Of a stretch of 64,000 nt of DNA, positions 17,901-26,665 are shown piece by piece. The stretch lies in NCBI GenBank assembly GCA_963663495.1, contig OY760427.1:992001-1056000 (forward strand), given 5' to 3'. Source of the stretch: G963663495 sp963663495. GTDB taxonomy: Bacteria > Bacteroidota > Rhodothermia > Rhodothermales > Bin80. The notes below the pieces were generated by a model. It had not been told where the DNA came from. It was given only the letters and a program-made list of their open reading frames with translations, and searched no databases. Position 1 is the first letter of the stretch; the number at the start of each line of letters is the position of its first letter. A program made the position numbers and the translations under genes.

Positions 17901-18313
17901 GGGATAGTCTTCATAGGAGGATTCCAAGGCCACGAGACACACTTGGTAATCGAAGGGAACAGTACAATATCTGCATGGCCTTTCAGTACGAGAGTTGTGA
18001 TAGATCTGTTACCGAGCAGATTCCTCGCTTCTTCCAGCGTCTTGCCGCTAACGGAGACATCATCAACAAGGAGTATATGCCCGTCGCTGGGGAAGGCATC
18101 TGCGGCCCGTGCCAGTTGTGGCCTCGCGTGCATTGGGCGGTTCAATGAGTCCCGGTAACGATACCAGAGGATGTGTAGTGGCAATGTGAGGTGAAAGGCG
18201 ATAAGGGAGGCCGGTACGACCCCGCCTGTTCCAATGCCGACCACGTAATCATAGCGATCGGCCTCCACAGTCAGGATACTGCGGCTAATTGATTCGAAAG
18301 TGAGTGTTACCAA
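17897..18313 (-). CDS. Phosphoribosyltransferase-family protein
   Basis: A 138-residue protein with the PRPP-binding signature HILLVDDVSVSGKTL at about 77-91 and an N-terminal YDYVVGIGTGGVVPASLIA segment, the usual PRTase arrangement. There is no ATG in frame after the upstream stop; TTG at 18313 is the likeliest start. The substrate base cannot be named: the short hood region is like the xanthine/hypoxanthine-type or ComF-like PRTases of unknown specificity. It overlaps the truncated aldo/keto reductase by 4 bp. Confidence 0.7.
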   Translation of the reverse strand: MVTLTFESISRSILTVEADRYDYVVGIGTGGVVPASLIAFHLTLPLHILWYRYRDSLNRPMHARPQLARAADAFPSDGHILLVDDVSVSGKTLEEARNLLGNRSITTLVLKGHADIVLFPSITKCVSWPWNPPMKTIP

Positions 18314-18697
18314 GTCATTCTTCAGCTAACGGTTGCACGAAGGCCAGATGGATGCGCCTATTGCAGACCCCCGGAGTAATTGGTGGTGATGGCGACTTAA
18401 GTGCCAAGATTTTCGACTTTGTCTGAAATTACGCGGGAGCATTGACATGTGTAGCCTTTGGATCTGGATGTTTAGGCGGTCCATAGGCGATGCAGGCTTG
18501 CCGGGGGGTGAATTCAGGGTAGAATCCGTGCTTTGTGGGCACACCTACCCTTGGCTCCTGCTTCGCACAAAACCCGCGTATCGCAATTTGCGTCTTGATT
18601 CCTGTCATTATTGCACCATACGCAACAGCTGATCTACCGTCAGTACAAGCACGCCGAACATCAGGTGGCGTCACCTTCTTGTGCCCACGCAACCAAA

Positions 18698-18867
18698 GGG
18701 AGTTATATGGCTGAGTGCCACGCGTTTTCGCAGGAGTTACTTTTTGTGCTTTGGTGGTGCAGACAGGATAGCTTTCGCCGGTTTTTCATAATCGGTTCCC
18801 GCTTCTCACGAAAAACTGCAATTATTTCAAATAACTCAACACGTGGGTATTCATGCTATATAATTGC
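18698..18867 (+). repeat. ~170-bp left module of the TnpB elements (MITE-like)
   Basis: This block is conserved in copies 2, 3 (39117-39286) and 4 (51947-52116) and absent from copy 1. It starts GGGAGTTATATGG and ends CTATATAATTGCC, so it has its own imperfect inverted ends similar to those of the whole element. It is followed ~9 bp later by a second GGGAGTTATAT that begins the TnpB-bearing part. It encodes no convincing protein. It could be a solo non-autonomous element captured next to tnpB, or a leader/promoter region. Confidence 0.7.
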
Positions 18868-18898
18868 CATCTATTAGGGAGTTATATACCACAATGCC

Positions 18899-20170
18899 AT
18901 GCCCGAAACGGTTAGTGCATACCGCAATATCACATACAGGCTGTTGCCCGGAAGTCGGAGTAACGCCAAGCAACTTGCTGGATTAGCGGGTGCGTGTAGG
19001 TTTGTGTGGAATGCCATCCTCGCAGAGCAGAGCGAGGCGTACAAGAAAGCGAAAGAGGCTGGAGAGAAGCCGCCCTCGGTAAGCTTCTTCTCGCTGGGGA
19101 AGCGGTTCACGGCGCTGCGCCGCACGGTCGAGTGGCTACCTGAATACTCCTTTGGTGTCGTTAGATACACATTGAAATATCAGGCGGATGCATGGAAGGC
19201 ATTCTTTAAGGAGGGTAAGAGAAGACCGAGATTCCATTCCAGACGTGGTAGTACGCCTTCGTTCACGATCCCGGATAACGTAAGGGTTCGGGATGGCAAG
19301 CTGTATATCCCGAAAGTGGGATATATGGCGCTCCGCAGGCGGGGAGGCAACCCGTACCCTGATGGTATACCCGTCAAAGCCACTGTAAAGAAGAACGCCG
19401 GCAAAGGGTATGCTGTCATCTGCTACAAGATGGAGGCACCTGTAATAGAGGATACCGGCGGTGCTGTAGGCATTGACCGTAATTGCGGGCAGGTTGCTAT
19501 GGTCTCCACAGAGGGCGATACAAGCATTATCAGACAACCGGATACCAAGCGTCTTGATGCCACGTTGAAGCGGCATCAGCGAAGACTGGCGAGACAGAAG
19601 AAAGGCTCCAACCGTCGTAACAGGCGGAAGCATAGAATCGCCCGCATACAGCGCAAGCGTGCTAACATCCTCAAGAATGCGAACCATCAGGTAAGTCGCA
19701 GTATTGCCAATTGCTCCTCAACGGTGATACTGGAGGACCTGAAGATCAAAGCGATGACACGTTCAGCTAAGGGGACGATGGAGAGCTTTGGCACAAACGT
19801 CAAACAGAAGTCTGGCCTCAACCGTGAGATACTGCGAACAGGTTGGGGCCAGCTGGATCAGATGCTGAGCTATAAGTGCCGCAAGGTGATAAAGGTTACC
19901 ACTGCCTATAGCAGTCAGCGGTGTTCTGTGTGTGTGCACACAGAAGCGAGTAACCGTAAGACACGGAGCAAATTCACGTGTATGTCCTGTGGACATGCGG
20001 ATCATGCAGACCTGAATGCGGCTGCAAACATACTGGCCTCCGGGATTGGGGCTGCTGCACGGCGAGGGGCGTTCGGGTTACCGACCCCTATGAGTGAAAT
20101 TGATACTAGTGCCTCACTGTGTACAGTTGGTCACTCACGTGTGCAATTCCCCAACCAAACTCATCCTTGA
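18899..20170 (+). CDS. tnpB: TnpB RNA-guided nuclease, only full-length copy
   Basis: A 423-residue OrfB/TnpB. The split RuvC residues are D193 in GIDRN, E279 in VILEDL and D371 in ADLNAA, and the zinc-finger cysteines are C342, C345, C361 and C364. The basic N-terminal wedge/REC region starts MPETVSAYRNITYRLLP. This is the only one of four copies without frameshift, stop or insertion. Two oddities: CSVCVH replaces CSVCGH in the finger, and a change in the right terminal repeat removes the TAA that ends copy 4, so translation runs 19 nt past the element. TnpB proteins cut DNA guided by an omega RNA made from the element's right end. Confidence 0.9.
   Translation: MPETVSAYRNITYRLLPGSRSNAKQLAGLAGACRFVWNAILAEQSEAYKKAKEAGEKPPSVSFFSLGKRFTALRRTVEWLPEYSFGVVRYTLKYQADAWKAFFKEGKRRPRFHSRRGSTPSFTIPDNVRVRDGKLYIPKVGYMALRRRGGNPYPDGIPVKATVKKNAGKGYAVICYKMEAPVIEDTGGAVGIDRNCGQVAMVSTEGDTSIIRQPDTKRLDATLKRHQRRLARQKKGSNRRNRRKHRIARIQRKRANILKNANHQVSRSIANCSSTVILEDLKIKAMTRSAKGTMESFGTNVKQKSGLNREILRTGWGQLDQMLSYKCRKVIKVTTAYSSQRCSVCVHTEASNRKTRSKFTCMSCGHADHADLNAAANILASGIGAAARRGAFGLPTPMSEIDTSASLCTVGHSRVQFPNQTHP
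20116..20127 (+). other. Subterminal palindrome of the TnpB element right end
   Basis: ACTGT-GT-ACAGT can fold into a small hairpin ~24 bp inside the right end. It is present in all four copies, including the piece beyond the ISNCY insertion in copy 1 (16089-16100). Right-end hairpins of this kind are used by Y1 transposases in IS200/IS605 and also form part of omega RNA. Here it could be either, or a transcription stop. Confidence 0.5.
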
Positions 20171-20759
20171 GCCGCCCGAAGGCTCGCTCAACCATCGAGC
20201 GCTCCCTGCAACGAACCGTCTCAGCCAGCACCAATCCGGCTGCTCGCAGGGCGGTGTCCTTGCGGATAAGCGCGTCCTTACCATTGCGCCGCGGATTATG
20301 GTCGATAATCGGCACATGCCCCAGGCCTTTACTGAGCTCGTGAATCTGCTTCGCGTCGTATGCGCTGTCCATCAGGGCATACAGTTTGCATACCCGCTGT
20401 TGAGATATCGTAGCCAATGGTATCGCCGCCTGACTATCATGCAAAGACGGAGAGGAAACAAAACCGCTGATCGGTACGCCTCCGTCGGCCACATCCATGT
20501 GCAACTTGTACCCTGTCCATTTCTGTGTATGTCCCGTCGCATTGCGCTTACCGCACATCGCTTCGTTAACTCCGCCAACATCTCCTTTATCTCAATGGTA
20601 CGCTGACGCACCAGCCGCGGCAGCTCCTTCGAAGGCTTTTCATCCTTGGAGGGATGCGATGATCTGCACTTTTCTGGATGCTCCGACTCCTTTTTCGGTG
20701 GTATCTGGTCCTCTCGTGCCACTATCGCGGTTGAATCACGCGATAGGTGGCCCGCTAAC

Positions 20760-22845
20760 GTATCCGTCCGGTGAAGTACATTATAACCGAGGGTATTTAC
20801 TCTCTCAATTAGAGTAAGTTAGAGCGCGGTTCGAAGGTTTATAGGCTAGCGTCGGTTGGGTGTGCAGGAGTCAAGTACCTGACAGCGTATTCGCAGACCC
20901 GTACACGGATCTATCGGATGACCCGGGCGCGCCTGTTTAGGGGCTCCTATGCCGCTTTCTTGACGGTAGCTTGCTGCAAGTCCCGACTAGCTTTCCAATG
21001 ATGGGGCAAGAGTTCAGCCATGCGGTCGGCAGGATGTGTCGGAAGACGGCGTAGTACGTCGGTAAGCCATTCAATCGGGTTTGTCGATTGCAACTTGCAT
21101 GTGGCAAAAAGAGCGTACAGTACTGCGGACCGCTGCGCTGCCGCATGCGATCCCGCAAACAGATGGTTTTTTCGACCAAGCGCAATCGCCCGCATCTGGT
21201 TCTCAACCAGATTGTTATCAATCTCAACCTTACCGTCTTCCAGGTAACAAGCCAGCTTCTCCCACCTGTTGAGCATGTACCCCACGGCTTCATCCCATCC
21301 CGCACTCGGCCGGTGCTCACGACTCTCCTCAAGCCATGGCTTCAACTTCTCCAGTACCGGCCGTGCCTCCTCCTGTCGTACCTCCACACGCCGAGCCGGA
21401 CCAGCTCCCTCCTTACGCAACCGACGCTCTATCGCATACAACTGCCGGATTTCCTCCATTACATGGCGCATCTTCTTGGGCTCCTTTTTCCTGCAGTCAT
21501 AAAACTTGCGACGCGCATGCGCCATACATCCAAACAGCGTTATCCCGCCCCGCGTACCAAACGCATCGTACACCACATACCCGTCGGTTTGCATCGCCCC
21601 TCTATATCCGCGCAAGAATTCTCACGGTCCAGCGCGCGCACGGCTCGGGCTGTAATCCATCATCACCACCTTCGCCCGCGGTGCCAGGTATACCCAAAGA
21701 TAGCCGCGATGCGTCTTTCCTTCGTTTTTCCTCCCTTCCTTCTCCTTCTCCTTTCTTCTTCGGCTTTTGCACCGGGAACGTTGTCTCATCCACCTGCAGA
21801 TACCCACTACGAAGCACCTCCTTACGCAACGCATCTCCTAACGGACCCAGATACGTCGCTACCTTCGCAATCCAATCCCCCATTGTAGCAGCCGATAGCT
21901 TCACGCCATGGCGCTGAAACTTCTTCCGCAGCCGGTATAGCGGCATATGATCCACATATTTGGCTACCGCCAAATACGCCAACAACCCCGGACCCGCCTT
22001 CCCCTTCGGTATGACACGCTTCGGCAACGGTGCTATGACCACCCCCTTGCGAGGCTCCTTGCAGACAACGTACTTCGGCCGCACAATCCGTACTACCCTC
22101 GTGAAGCCCGGCACATATTCCAGGTACTCCGTTACTTCCTCGCCGATGTACTTCATACCCGCGGTGCTGCCCTCCGGCTCAAGGCGGATCACCTTTCTGG
22201 GCAGATGGTCCGGAATCGGCCCGCGCACCGGCTTGTTCTTCCCACGCCGCTTGCGCTTTACCAGGTCGTACTCCTCCTCCTCGGGCTCAACAGCTACTGG
22301 TTCCTCCCCAAACAACCGGCCTTGCTGCACATTGTCCGCCGGCGTGTAACGCTCACTCTTTTTGCCAGAGAGTAGGCGATGCGCTTGTTCCAACCTGTCT
22401 TCCAGATGGCTAATCTTCGCAGCCATATCCGCAATTGTCGCAGCCTGATCCGCGTTGTTCTTGGATAGACGATCGGCTTTTTTCTCCAAGCGACGGACCT
22501 GTTTTCGCAGATCCTTGTTCTCAGCCTCTTGGTTTCTTAGCCTCTGAAAAAGGACTTCACCGGCAGGAGAAGAGGGGGAGAAAGATGCCTTGGGCCGCAT
22601 AGTTCATGTGCATGTGCGTCCTCCACAATGTTCCGGTTCTTCTCCCCAAAACCCATGTTTATTGTCCCAAAAGACGCTGATTGCTGCCTGCATTCAGGCG
22701 CCTGGACGATAAGCTGCACACCTCTCCGAAATTCCCATATCGGCACACCAAACCCGGCGTATAATCACCTTGCACTAAGCTCTACAAGCGGACTACGCAG
22801 ACCAATGCTAAGCCCGCTTTACCATGTACTTTACCGTACGGATAC
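20760..22845 (-). mobile_element. IS66-family element A (ISBst12-like, tnpC only)
   Basis: A 2086-bp element with inverted ends GTATCCGTCCGGTGAAGTAC (20760) and GTATCCGTACGGTAAAGTAC (inverted, ending 22845). It is flanked by the 8-bp duplication CCGCTAAC at 20752-20759 and 22846-22853, the duplication length typical of IS66. It carries only a TnpC-type transposase and no tnpA or tnpB. It is inserted in the DDE transposase gene; removal restores QLAG-HLSRDST in frame. A truncated sister copy is at 48960-49589. Confidence 0.92.
20947..22600 (-). pseudogene. tnpC: IS66 transposase TnpC of element A, frameshifted
   Basis: The N-terminal portion (from 22600) has the leucine-zipper-like coiled coil, SGKKSERYTP, the zinc-binding-type region, and GPGLLAYLAVAKYVDHMPLYRL to YLQVDETTF with a catalytic Asp. 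The C-terminal portion (to 20947) has GYRGAMQTDGYVVYDA, CMAHARRKFYDC and NNLVENQMRAIALGRKNHLFAGS with the catalytic Glu. The two are in different frames, with the linking GYLWVYLAPRAKVVMMDYSP in a third frame at 21834-21622, so two shifts are needed. Probably inactive. Confidence 0.88.
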
Positions 22846-23530
22846 CCGCTAACTGCTCCGAATACCCCTCCTTTATCAGAGTCTCATGTACACGCGTTGG
22901 CAAGTCCACCTCTGAAAATTCCCTGAATGCACGCGAAAATGTCGACCCGCTCGACACATCCTCCAGCCGCTGCCAACCACACAAACGCCGCAGCGCCGGA
23001 TCCGAATGCCACCGCTCCACCAACGCTCTAGTCGTGTCCATATTGAACATCATGTTGGCCAAGAACGCCCGCGCAAGGGCAGCACGACTCTTCAACGGAT
23101 GCCCGGCCATACCGTCCGGGCGCTGGGCAGAAAGCGCTCAATACGCACCATCTCCAGTACCGAGAGCACCTCCTTATGGCGCCTTTCCAAGGGGCCAATG
23201 GTTTCCTCCACCCAAGGGATCAGCTATCGTTGGCAGCTGATCCAGAAACCGCGTAACATAGAATTGAGGGACGTGAGAACATCCTTTTTTTTGAGTTTAA
23301 CTCCGCCTGCGAAGACATCTGGCACTGCAGGCTCCAGTTCCTCTTTTGTTTTCTGCCGGCACATATTCCCATGGCCTGCAGAATCCCCCATATGCAGCGG
23401 CGGAGGAGTTAAATCTACCCGAACGGCCAATTACCCACAACATCACAACTTCAGCCAAAGCACCCCGATTCGAGGGTTTTGCAAGAGTCTCGGATGTATC
23501 TTACGCGATCCAAATTGTAATTCGTTCAAC

Positions 23531-24232
23531 ATGCCTTTAGTTGTTATTACAGGGGCGAGTCGTGGGATCGGCAGTGCTATCGCTCAACGTTTTGCTCAGG
23601 AGCCTGAAAGCCGGTTGGTTCTTATTGCCCGTACCGTATCCGATCTGGAGCGCGTGGCAAAGCGGTGTACGGAATTCGGAGCGTGTGCAGAGGTGTGTCC
23701 ACTTAATGTTACGGAGCCGGATGCAGTGGATGGTGCGGCACGACGCATTGTGGCGCAGCATGGCGCACCGGATGTGGTGATCAACAATGCAGGACTATTC
23801 CGTCCGGGCGCACTGATCAATACATCGGTGGCGGAATTTCGTGATCAGGTAGATGTCAACCTTACCAGTGCCTTTATCGTTACACGCGCCTTCTTGAAAC
23901 CGATGATCAGGCAGACCGCAGGCCACATATTCTTTATAGCATCCGTAGCATCGCTTCAAGCATACACCGGAGGAGCAGCCTATTGTGCGGCCAAACACGG
24001 GTTGCTCGGCCTAGCGAGGGTTGTACGTGAAGAAACCAAGGAGCACTGTATCGGGGTGACCACGATACTTCCGGGCGCTGTCCGTACGCCTAGCTGGGAT
24101 GGCACAGACCTGCCCGACGAGCGATTCATCGGTGCAAAGCAGATTGCGGATACCGTGGTATGTGCCTACAGGTTGAACCCGCGCGCCGTGGTGGAGGAGA
24201 TTATCGTACGGCCCCTCCTCGGCGATATTTGA
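23531..24232 (+). CDS. Short-chain dehydrogenase/reductase
   Basis: A 233-residue classical SDR. It has the cofactor motif TGASRGIG at 7-14, NNAG at 85-88, the structural Asn N110, and the catalytic triad S138, Y151, K155 (IASVAS, YCAAKHG). ATG 23531 was chosen because MPLVVITGASRG is the canonical start; the same frame is open to 23006 through IS sequence but has no SDR-like residues there. Dinucleotide preference and substrate cannot be told; a 3-ketoacyl or sepiapterin-like reductase is possible. It is a single gene, followed convergently by phoU. Confidence 0.9.
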   Translation: MPLVVITGASRGIGSAIAQRFAQEPESRLVLIARTVSDLERVAKRCTEFGACAEVCPLNVTEPDAVDGAARRIVAQHGAPDVVINNAGLFRPGALINTSVAEFRDQVDVNLTSAFIVTRAFLKPMIRQTAGHIFFIASVASLQAYTGGAAYCAAKHGLLGLARVVREETKEHCIGVTTILPGAVRTPSWDGTDLPDERFIGAKQIADTVVCAYRLNPRAVVEEIIVRPLLGDI

Positions 24233-24251
24233 GGAGTTGGTATCCTGATTC

Positions 24252-24950
24252 CTATGGTGTAGCTGCCGCAGGTTGCTGCCACACGATGTGGCGAAGATCA
24301 ACTCCCTCTACGATGTAGACAACATATTTTGCAACGCTCTTGGCGTTGTCGGCGATTCGTTCCAGCGACTTTCCGATCAGGTTGAGGCGGATCAGCGTGT
24401 CAGCAGCATCGGGCTGGGCAGTGCAATGCCGGACGATGTTCGCACTGAGCTCGCGATAGGCCCGATCAACTTGCCGGTCCAGTGCCGAGACTCTGCGTGC
24501 TGCCAGTCGGTCGTTTTTTGATAGCGACTCTCTCGAAACGCGGACAATATTGCGCACAGAGTCGGCTATTTCAATGACCTTGGTTCTGGATCTCCAGTAG
24601 TCGCGATCTTCCAGATGTAAAGCGTGCGTGGATATGTTTTTGCACAGGTCCCCGATTCGCTCTAGCTCGGCAGCCATCCGTGTTGCCGCAAGCACGCGGC
24701 GAAGATCTATACCGTGGGCTGCCCGCCCCTCCAGGACCCTTTCGCAGTCTGCGTCAACTTCCAGCTCAAGCAGATCGACTTGCTGATCCATCTTGCGTAC
24801 CTGTGCGGCTAACTCTTTATCGCCCGTAATCAGCACGTTGACCGCGTCGGCCAGTTGCTCATCAACCAAGTCAAACATCTTCGAAACAGATTCGAGGATG
24901 CCATCAATGGATGGCCCGTTAAGAGCACGGATGTGCCTAATCTCGGCCAT
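24252..24950 (-). CDS. phoU: PhoU-like phosphate regulator
   Basis: A 232-residue all-helical protein with two PhoU repeats. The first runs about 8-105 (FDLVDEQLADAVNVLITGD, KMDQQVDLLELEVD, AATRMAAELERIGDLCKNIS) and the second about 108-210 (DSVRNIVRVSRESL, ALDRQVDRAYREL, LNLIGKSLERIADNAKSVA). The ExxxDxxxN-type metal-cluster motifs ELERIGDLCKN and SLERIADNAKS are both present. ATG 24950 overlaps the end of the Na/Pi cotransporter gene by 14 bp; an earlier in-frame ATG lies inside that gene. It probably restrains phosphate uptake via the coupled transporter. Confidence 0.92.
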   Translation of the reverse strand: MAEIRHIRALNGPSIDGILESVSKMFDLVDEQLADAVNVLITGDKELAAQVRKMDQQVDLLELEVDADCERVLEGRAAHGIDLRRVLAATRMAAELERIGDLCKNISTHALHLEDRDYWRSRTKVIEIADSVRNIVRVSRESLSKNDRLAARRVSALDRQVDRAYRELSANIVRHCTAQPDAADTLIRLNLIGKSLERIADNAKSVAKYVVYIVEGVDLRHIVWQQPAAATP

Positions 24951-26127
24951 TGGGTGCCACGGGTAGGGTCTCGTGCATGTGCTGTGCCGGCAAATTAGCA
25001 TCAGCAGTAGATGGCCCGGTCCTGTTTGTCAGGAAAATAACGAGCAGTGGCAGCACAAAGAAGATCAGAAGGACATAGGCAATCGCGTACGACCGATTGC
25101 GCACCGCCAGCCTTCCAAGATTCTCGGCGAGCCACACAGGAAAGGCCCGCAAGCGCCGGAATGGCATTACCATTGCTACGCCACAGATATTGAACAGCAG
25201 GTGAGCAAAAGCGACTTGCAAAGCTGTCGTCGCAGCTGCAACACCGGAACTTGCCAATACTAGGGCAGCGAGGAGTGCCGTCACCGTGGTGCCGATGTTG
25301 GCACCGAGGACAAACGGGAAGACCTGGCGTACCGAAACGAGGCCGGCCGCAACGAGCGGGACCATTACCGATGTCGTTATTGAGGAGCTCTGGACCATAA
25401 CAGTTACCAGCGTCCCGAATGCCAGGGCGAGCGGTACCGGGCCAAACAAGTACTTGTTGATAAGTCGCTCTGAGCGCCCTAGCAGCACCGTACGGAGCGA
25501 TACTACCAAGTAGCGAAGTGATACAAACAGCCCGGCAATACCGGCAATCAGAACGAGCCCCCCGTTGCCTTGCATAAGCGCGATAACGGCTGCCGTCACT
25601 GGATCTGTCACAACACTGACAGGGTTAAGCAGGTGTAATCCGCCGGCACTTGACAGGGCCTCTGTCAAGAAGGCAGAGCCACGCGTAAGGAAGCCCGTGG
25701 CAAGTTCAAGCGGAAAGAAAATAATCACCGCTAGAATATTGAAGAAGTCATGCACAGTGGCAGCTCCCATGGCGCGTGCAAACTCATCCTTCCGGGAAAT
25801 ATGACCTAGGGAGACGATTGTATTGGTGACGCTCGTGCCAATGTTTGCGCCCATAACAATAGGGATCGCGCCAGCGACTGTCAGTCCTCCGCCGGCCACC
25901 ACACCTACCACCATTGATGTGACGGTTGACGAGCTTTGGACCAGGCTGGTAGCAAGAATGCCAATAAACAGTCCAACGAAGGGGTTGGATGTTGTGCGCA
26001 GCAATGATTCCGCGACATTGCCGCCCATAAGCTTGAACGAAGTGCCCATCAGCTCAACGCTGACAAAAAAGAGCAGCAGTAGGACCAGCAGCCCTACGAT
26101 GCGCGTAATGAGTGTTCTTCTTGTCAC
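24937..26127 (-). CDS. Na+/phosphate cotransporter (NptA/PNaS family)
   Basis: A 396-residue membrane protein with about nine hydrophobic segments and the two inverted Na/Pi-cotransporter repeats, each carrying a QSSS signature: LVQSSSTVTSMVVG (Q64) and MVQSSSITTSVMVP (Q246). Each is followed by a GANIGT motif (MGANIGTSVTN, LGANIGTTVTA). These mark sodium-driven phosphate import. The soluble C-terminal PhoU domain fused in some relatives is replaced here by a separate, overlapping phoU gene. It is transcribed divergently from polyphosphate kinase with a candidate Pho box between. Confidence 0.93.
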   Translation of the reverse strand: MTRRTLITRIVGLLVLLLLFFVSVELMGTSFKLMGGNVAESLLRTTSNPFVGLFIGILATSLVQSSSTVTSMVVGVVAGGGLTVAGAIPIVMGANIGTSVTNTIVSLGHISRKDEFARAMGAATVHDFFNILAVIIFFPLELATGFLTRGSAFLTEALSSAGGLHLLNPVSVVTDPVTAAVIALMQGNGGLVLIAGIAGLFVSLRYLVVSLRTVLLGRSERLINKYLFGPVPLALAFGTLVTVMVQSSSITTSVMVPLVAAGLVSVRQVFPFVLGANIGTTVTALLAALVLASSGVAAATTALQVAFAHLLFNICGVAMVMPFRRLRAFPVWLAENLGRLAVRNRSYAIAYVLLIFFVLPLLVIFLTNRTGPSTADANLPAQHMHETLPVAPNGRD

Positions 26128-26460
26128 TTTGAGGTGTCCGTGCTACCGGTGCTTTGTGGTGGCGTACTCAGAGGGGACTTGCTGCTGCCAATCGTTCTGC
26201 TCTGCCCATTGGAAAGATGATACGCACAACTGTCCGGTACCCGGGATGTGTGCTGCGGATTCCGCAGGGCAGTGCACAAACCTGTATCGCAGGAACTGGA
26301 AACGCCCGCACACCCCAACAAGGTTAAAGGAGGGCTAAGCGGTCGTGCATTGTTGTAATTCGTTGCACAGGCTGCAGAACCCAAATCCTGCAGATTGCTA
26401 ACGGTGATCAGTCTGCAATCCATCGATATAGCGAAAGGTACCGTCTGAATATGGACGCAG

Positions 26461-26493
26461 TGTTAAACCATTGTTAGGCCAGCGTTAACATGA
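26461..26493. promoter_or_regulatory. Candidate Pho box, three 11-bp direct repeats
   Basis: TGTTAAACCAT, TGTTAGGCCAG and CGTTAACATGA follow each other with exactly 11-bp spacing, sharing the GTTA core. Tandem 11-bp half-sites are the geometry bound by PhoB-type response regulators. The site lies in the 538-bp divergent region between the Na/Pi cotransporter (start 26127) and polyphosphate kinase (start near 26666), with TAATTC ~12 bp after the last repeat as a possible -10 element. The remainder of 26128-26660 contains no convincing gene. Confidence 0.5.
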
Positions 26494-26665
26494 CGATTCC
26501 GATTGTAATTCTAACAGGGTTCACGCACGGCGGCGAAGATACTGTGTCGAAGGTGGTGGGTTGCCGGCGGGTAAGAGCGTTAACAATGAGCCTCTTTTCC
26601 ATTTCCGTATGCGGTCTGGGTACAAACCTGCGGCACGAGCGTTGACGGTAATAGCTGATACCCAA

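Larger units (their letters stand above)
18698..20151 (+). mobile_element. TnpB element copy 2 with terminal repeats and 8-bp target duplication
   Basis: A 1454-bp element starting GGGAGTTATAT (18698) and ending GTGCAATTCCC (20151; GTATATAATTCCC in the other copies), i.e. imperfect inverted ends. It is flanked by CAACCAAA at 18690-18697 and again at 20152-20159, an exact 8-bp duplication. Removal with one duplication rejoins the host transposase gene (KDEFG to RGHKK). A subterminal palindrome ACTGTGTACAGT lies at 20116-20127. No TnpA-type Y1 recombinase is encoded. Confidence 0.88.
18608..23260 (-). pseudogene. IS5/IS1182-like DDE transposase, split by two insertions
   Basis: Three pieces on the minus strand join into one transposase. 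The N-terminal part at about 23260-22846 reads EVLSVLEMVRIERFLPS, then one frame over RAALARAFLANMMFN, LRRLCGWQRLEDV and FSRAFREFSEVDLPTRVHE. The centre at 20759-20152 reads HLSRDSTAIVARED, TGYKLHMDVADGGVPISGF, LHDSQAAIPLA, ALMDSAYDA, GHVPIIDHNPRRN and RSMVERAFGRLKDEFG. The C-terminus at 18697-18608 reads RGHKKV and RHLMFGVLVLTVDQLLRMV. An IS66 element separates the first two and TnpB element copy 2 the last two. Several frameshifts remain, near 23100, 20560 and 18670. The outer ends of this element were not located; 18314-18600 holds no recognisable gene. Confidence 0.85.

Noticed and set aside
22808..23110. Free-standing small gene upstream of IS66-A
   Set aside because: It is the N-terminal part of the DDE transposase whose remainder lies beyond the IS66 insertion.
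26124..26423. Minus-strand frame with a lipobox-like LGCAG upstream of the Na/Pi cotransporter
   Set aside because: Low-complexity Ser/Thr/Pro-rich product, no start signal, and it overlaps the cotransporter start; no family recognised.
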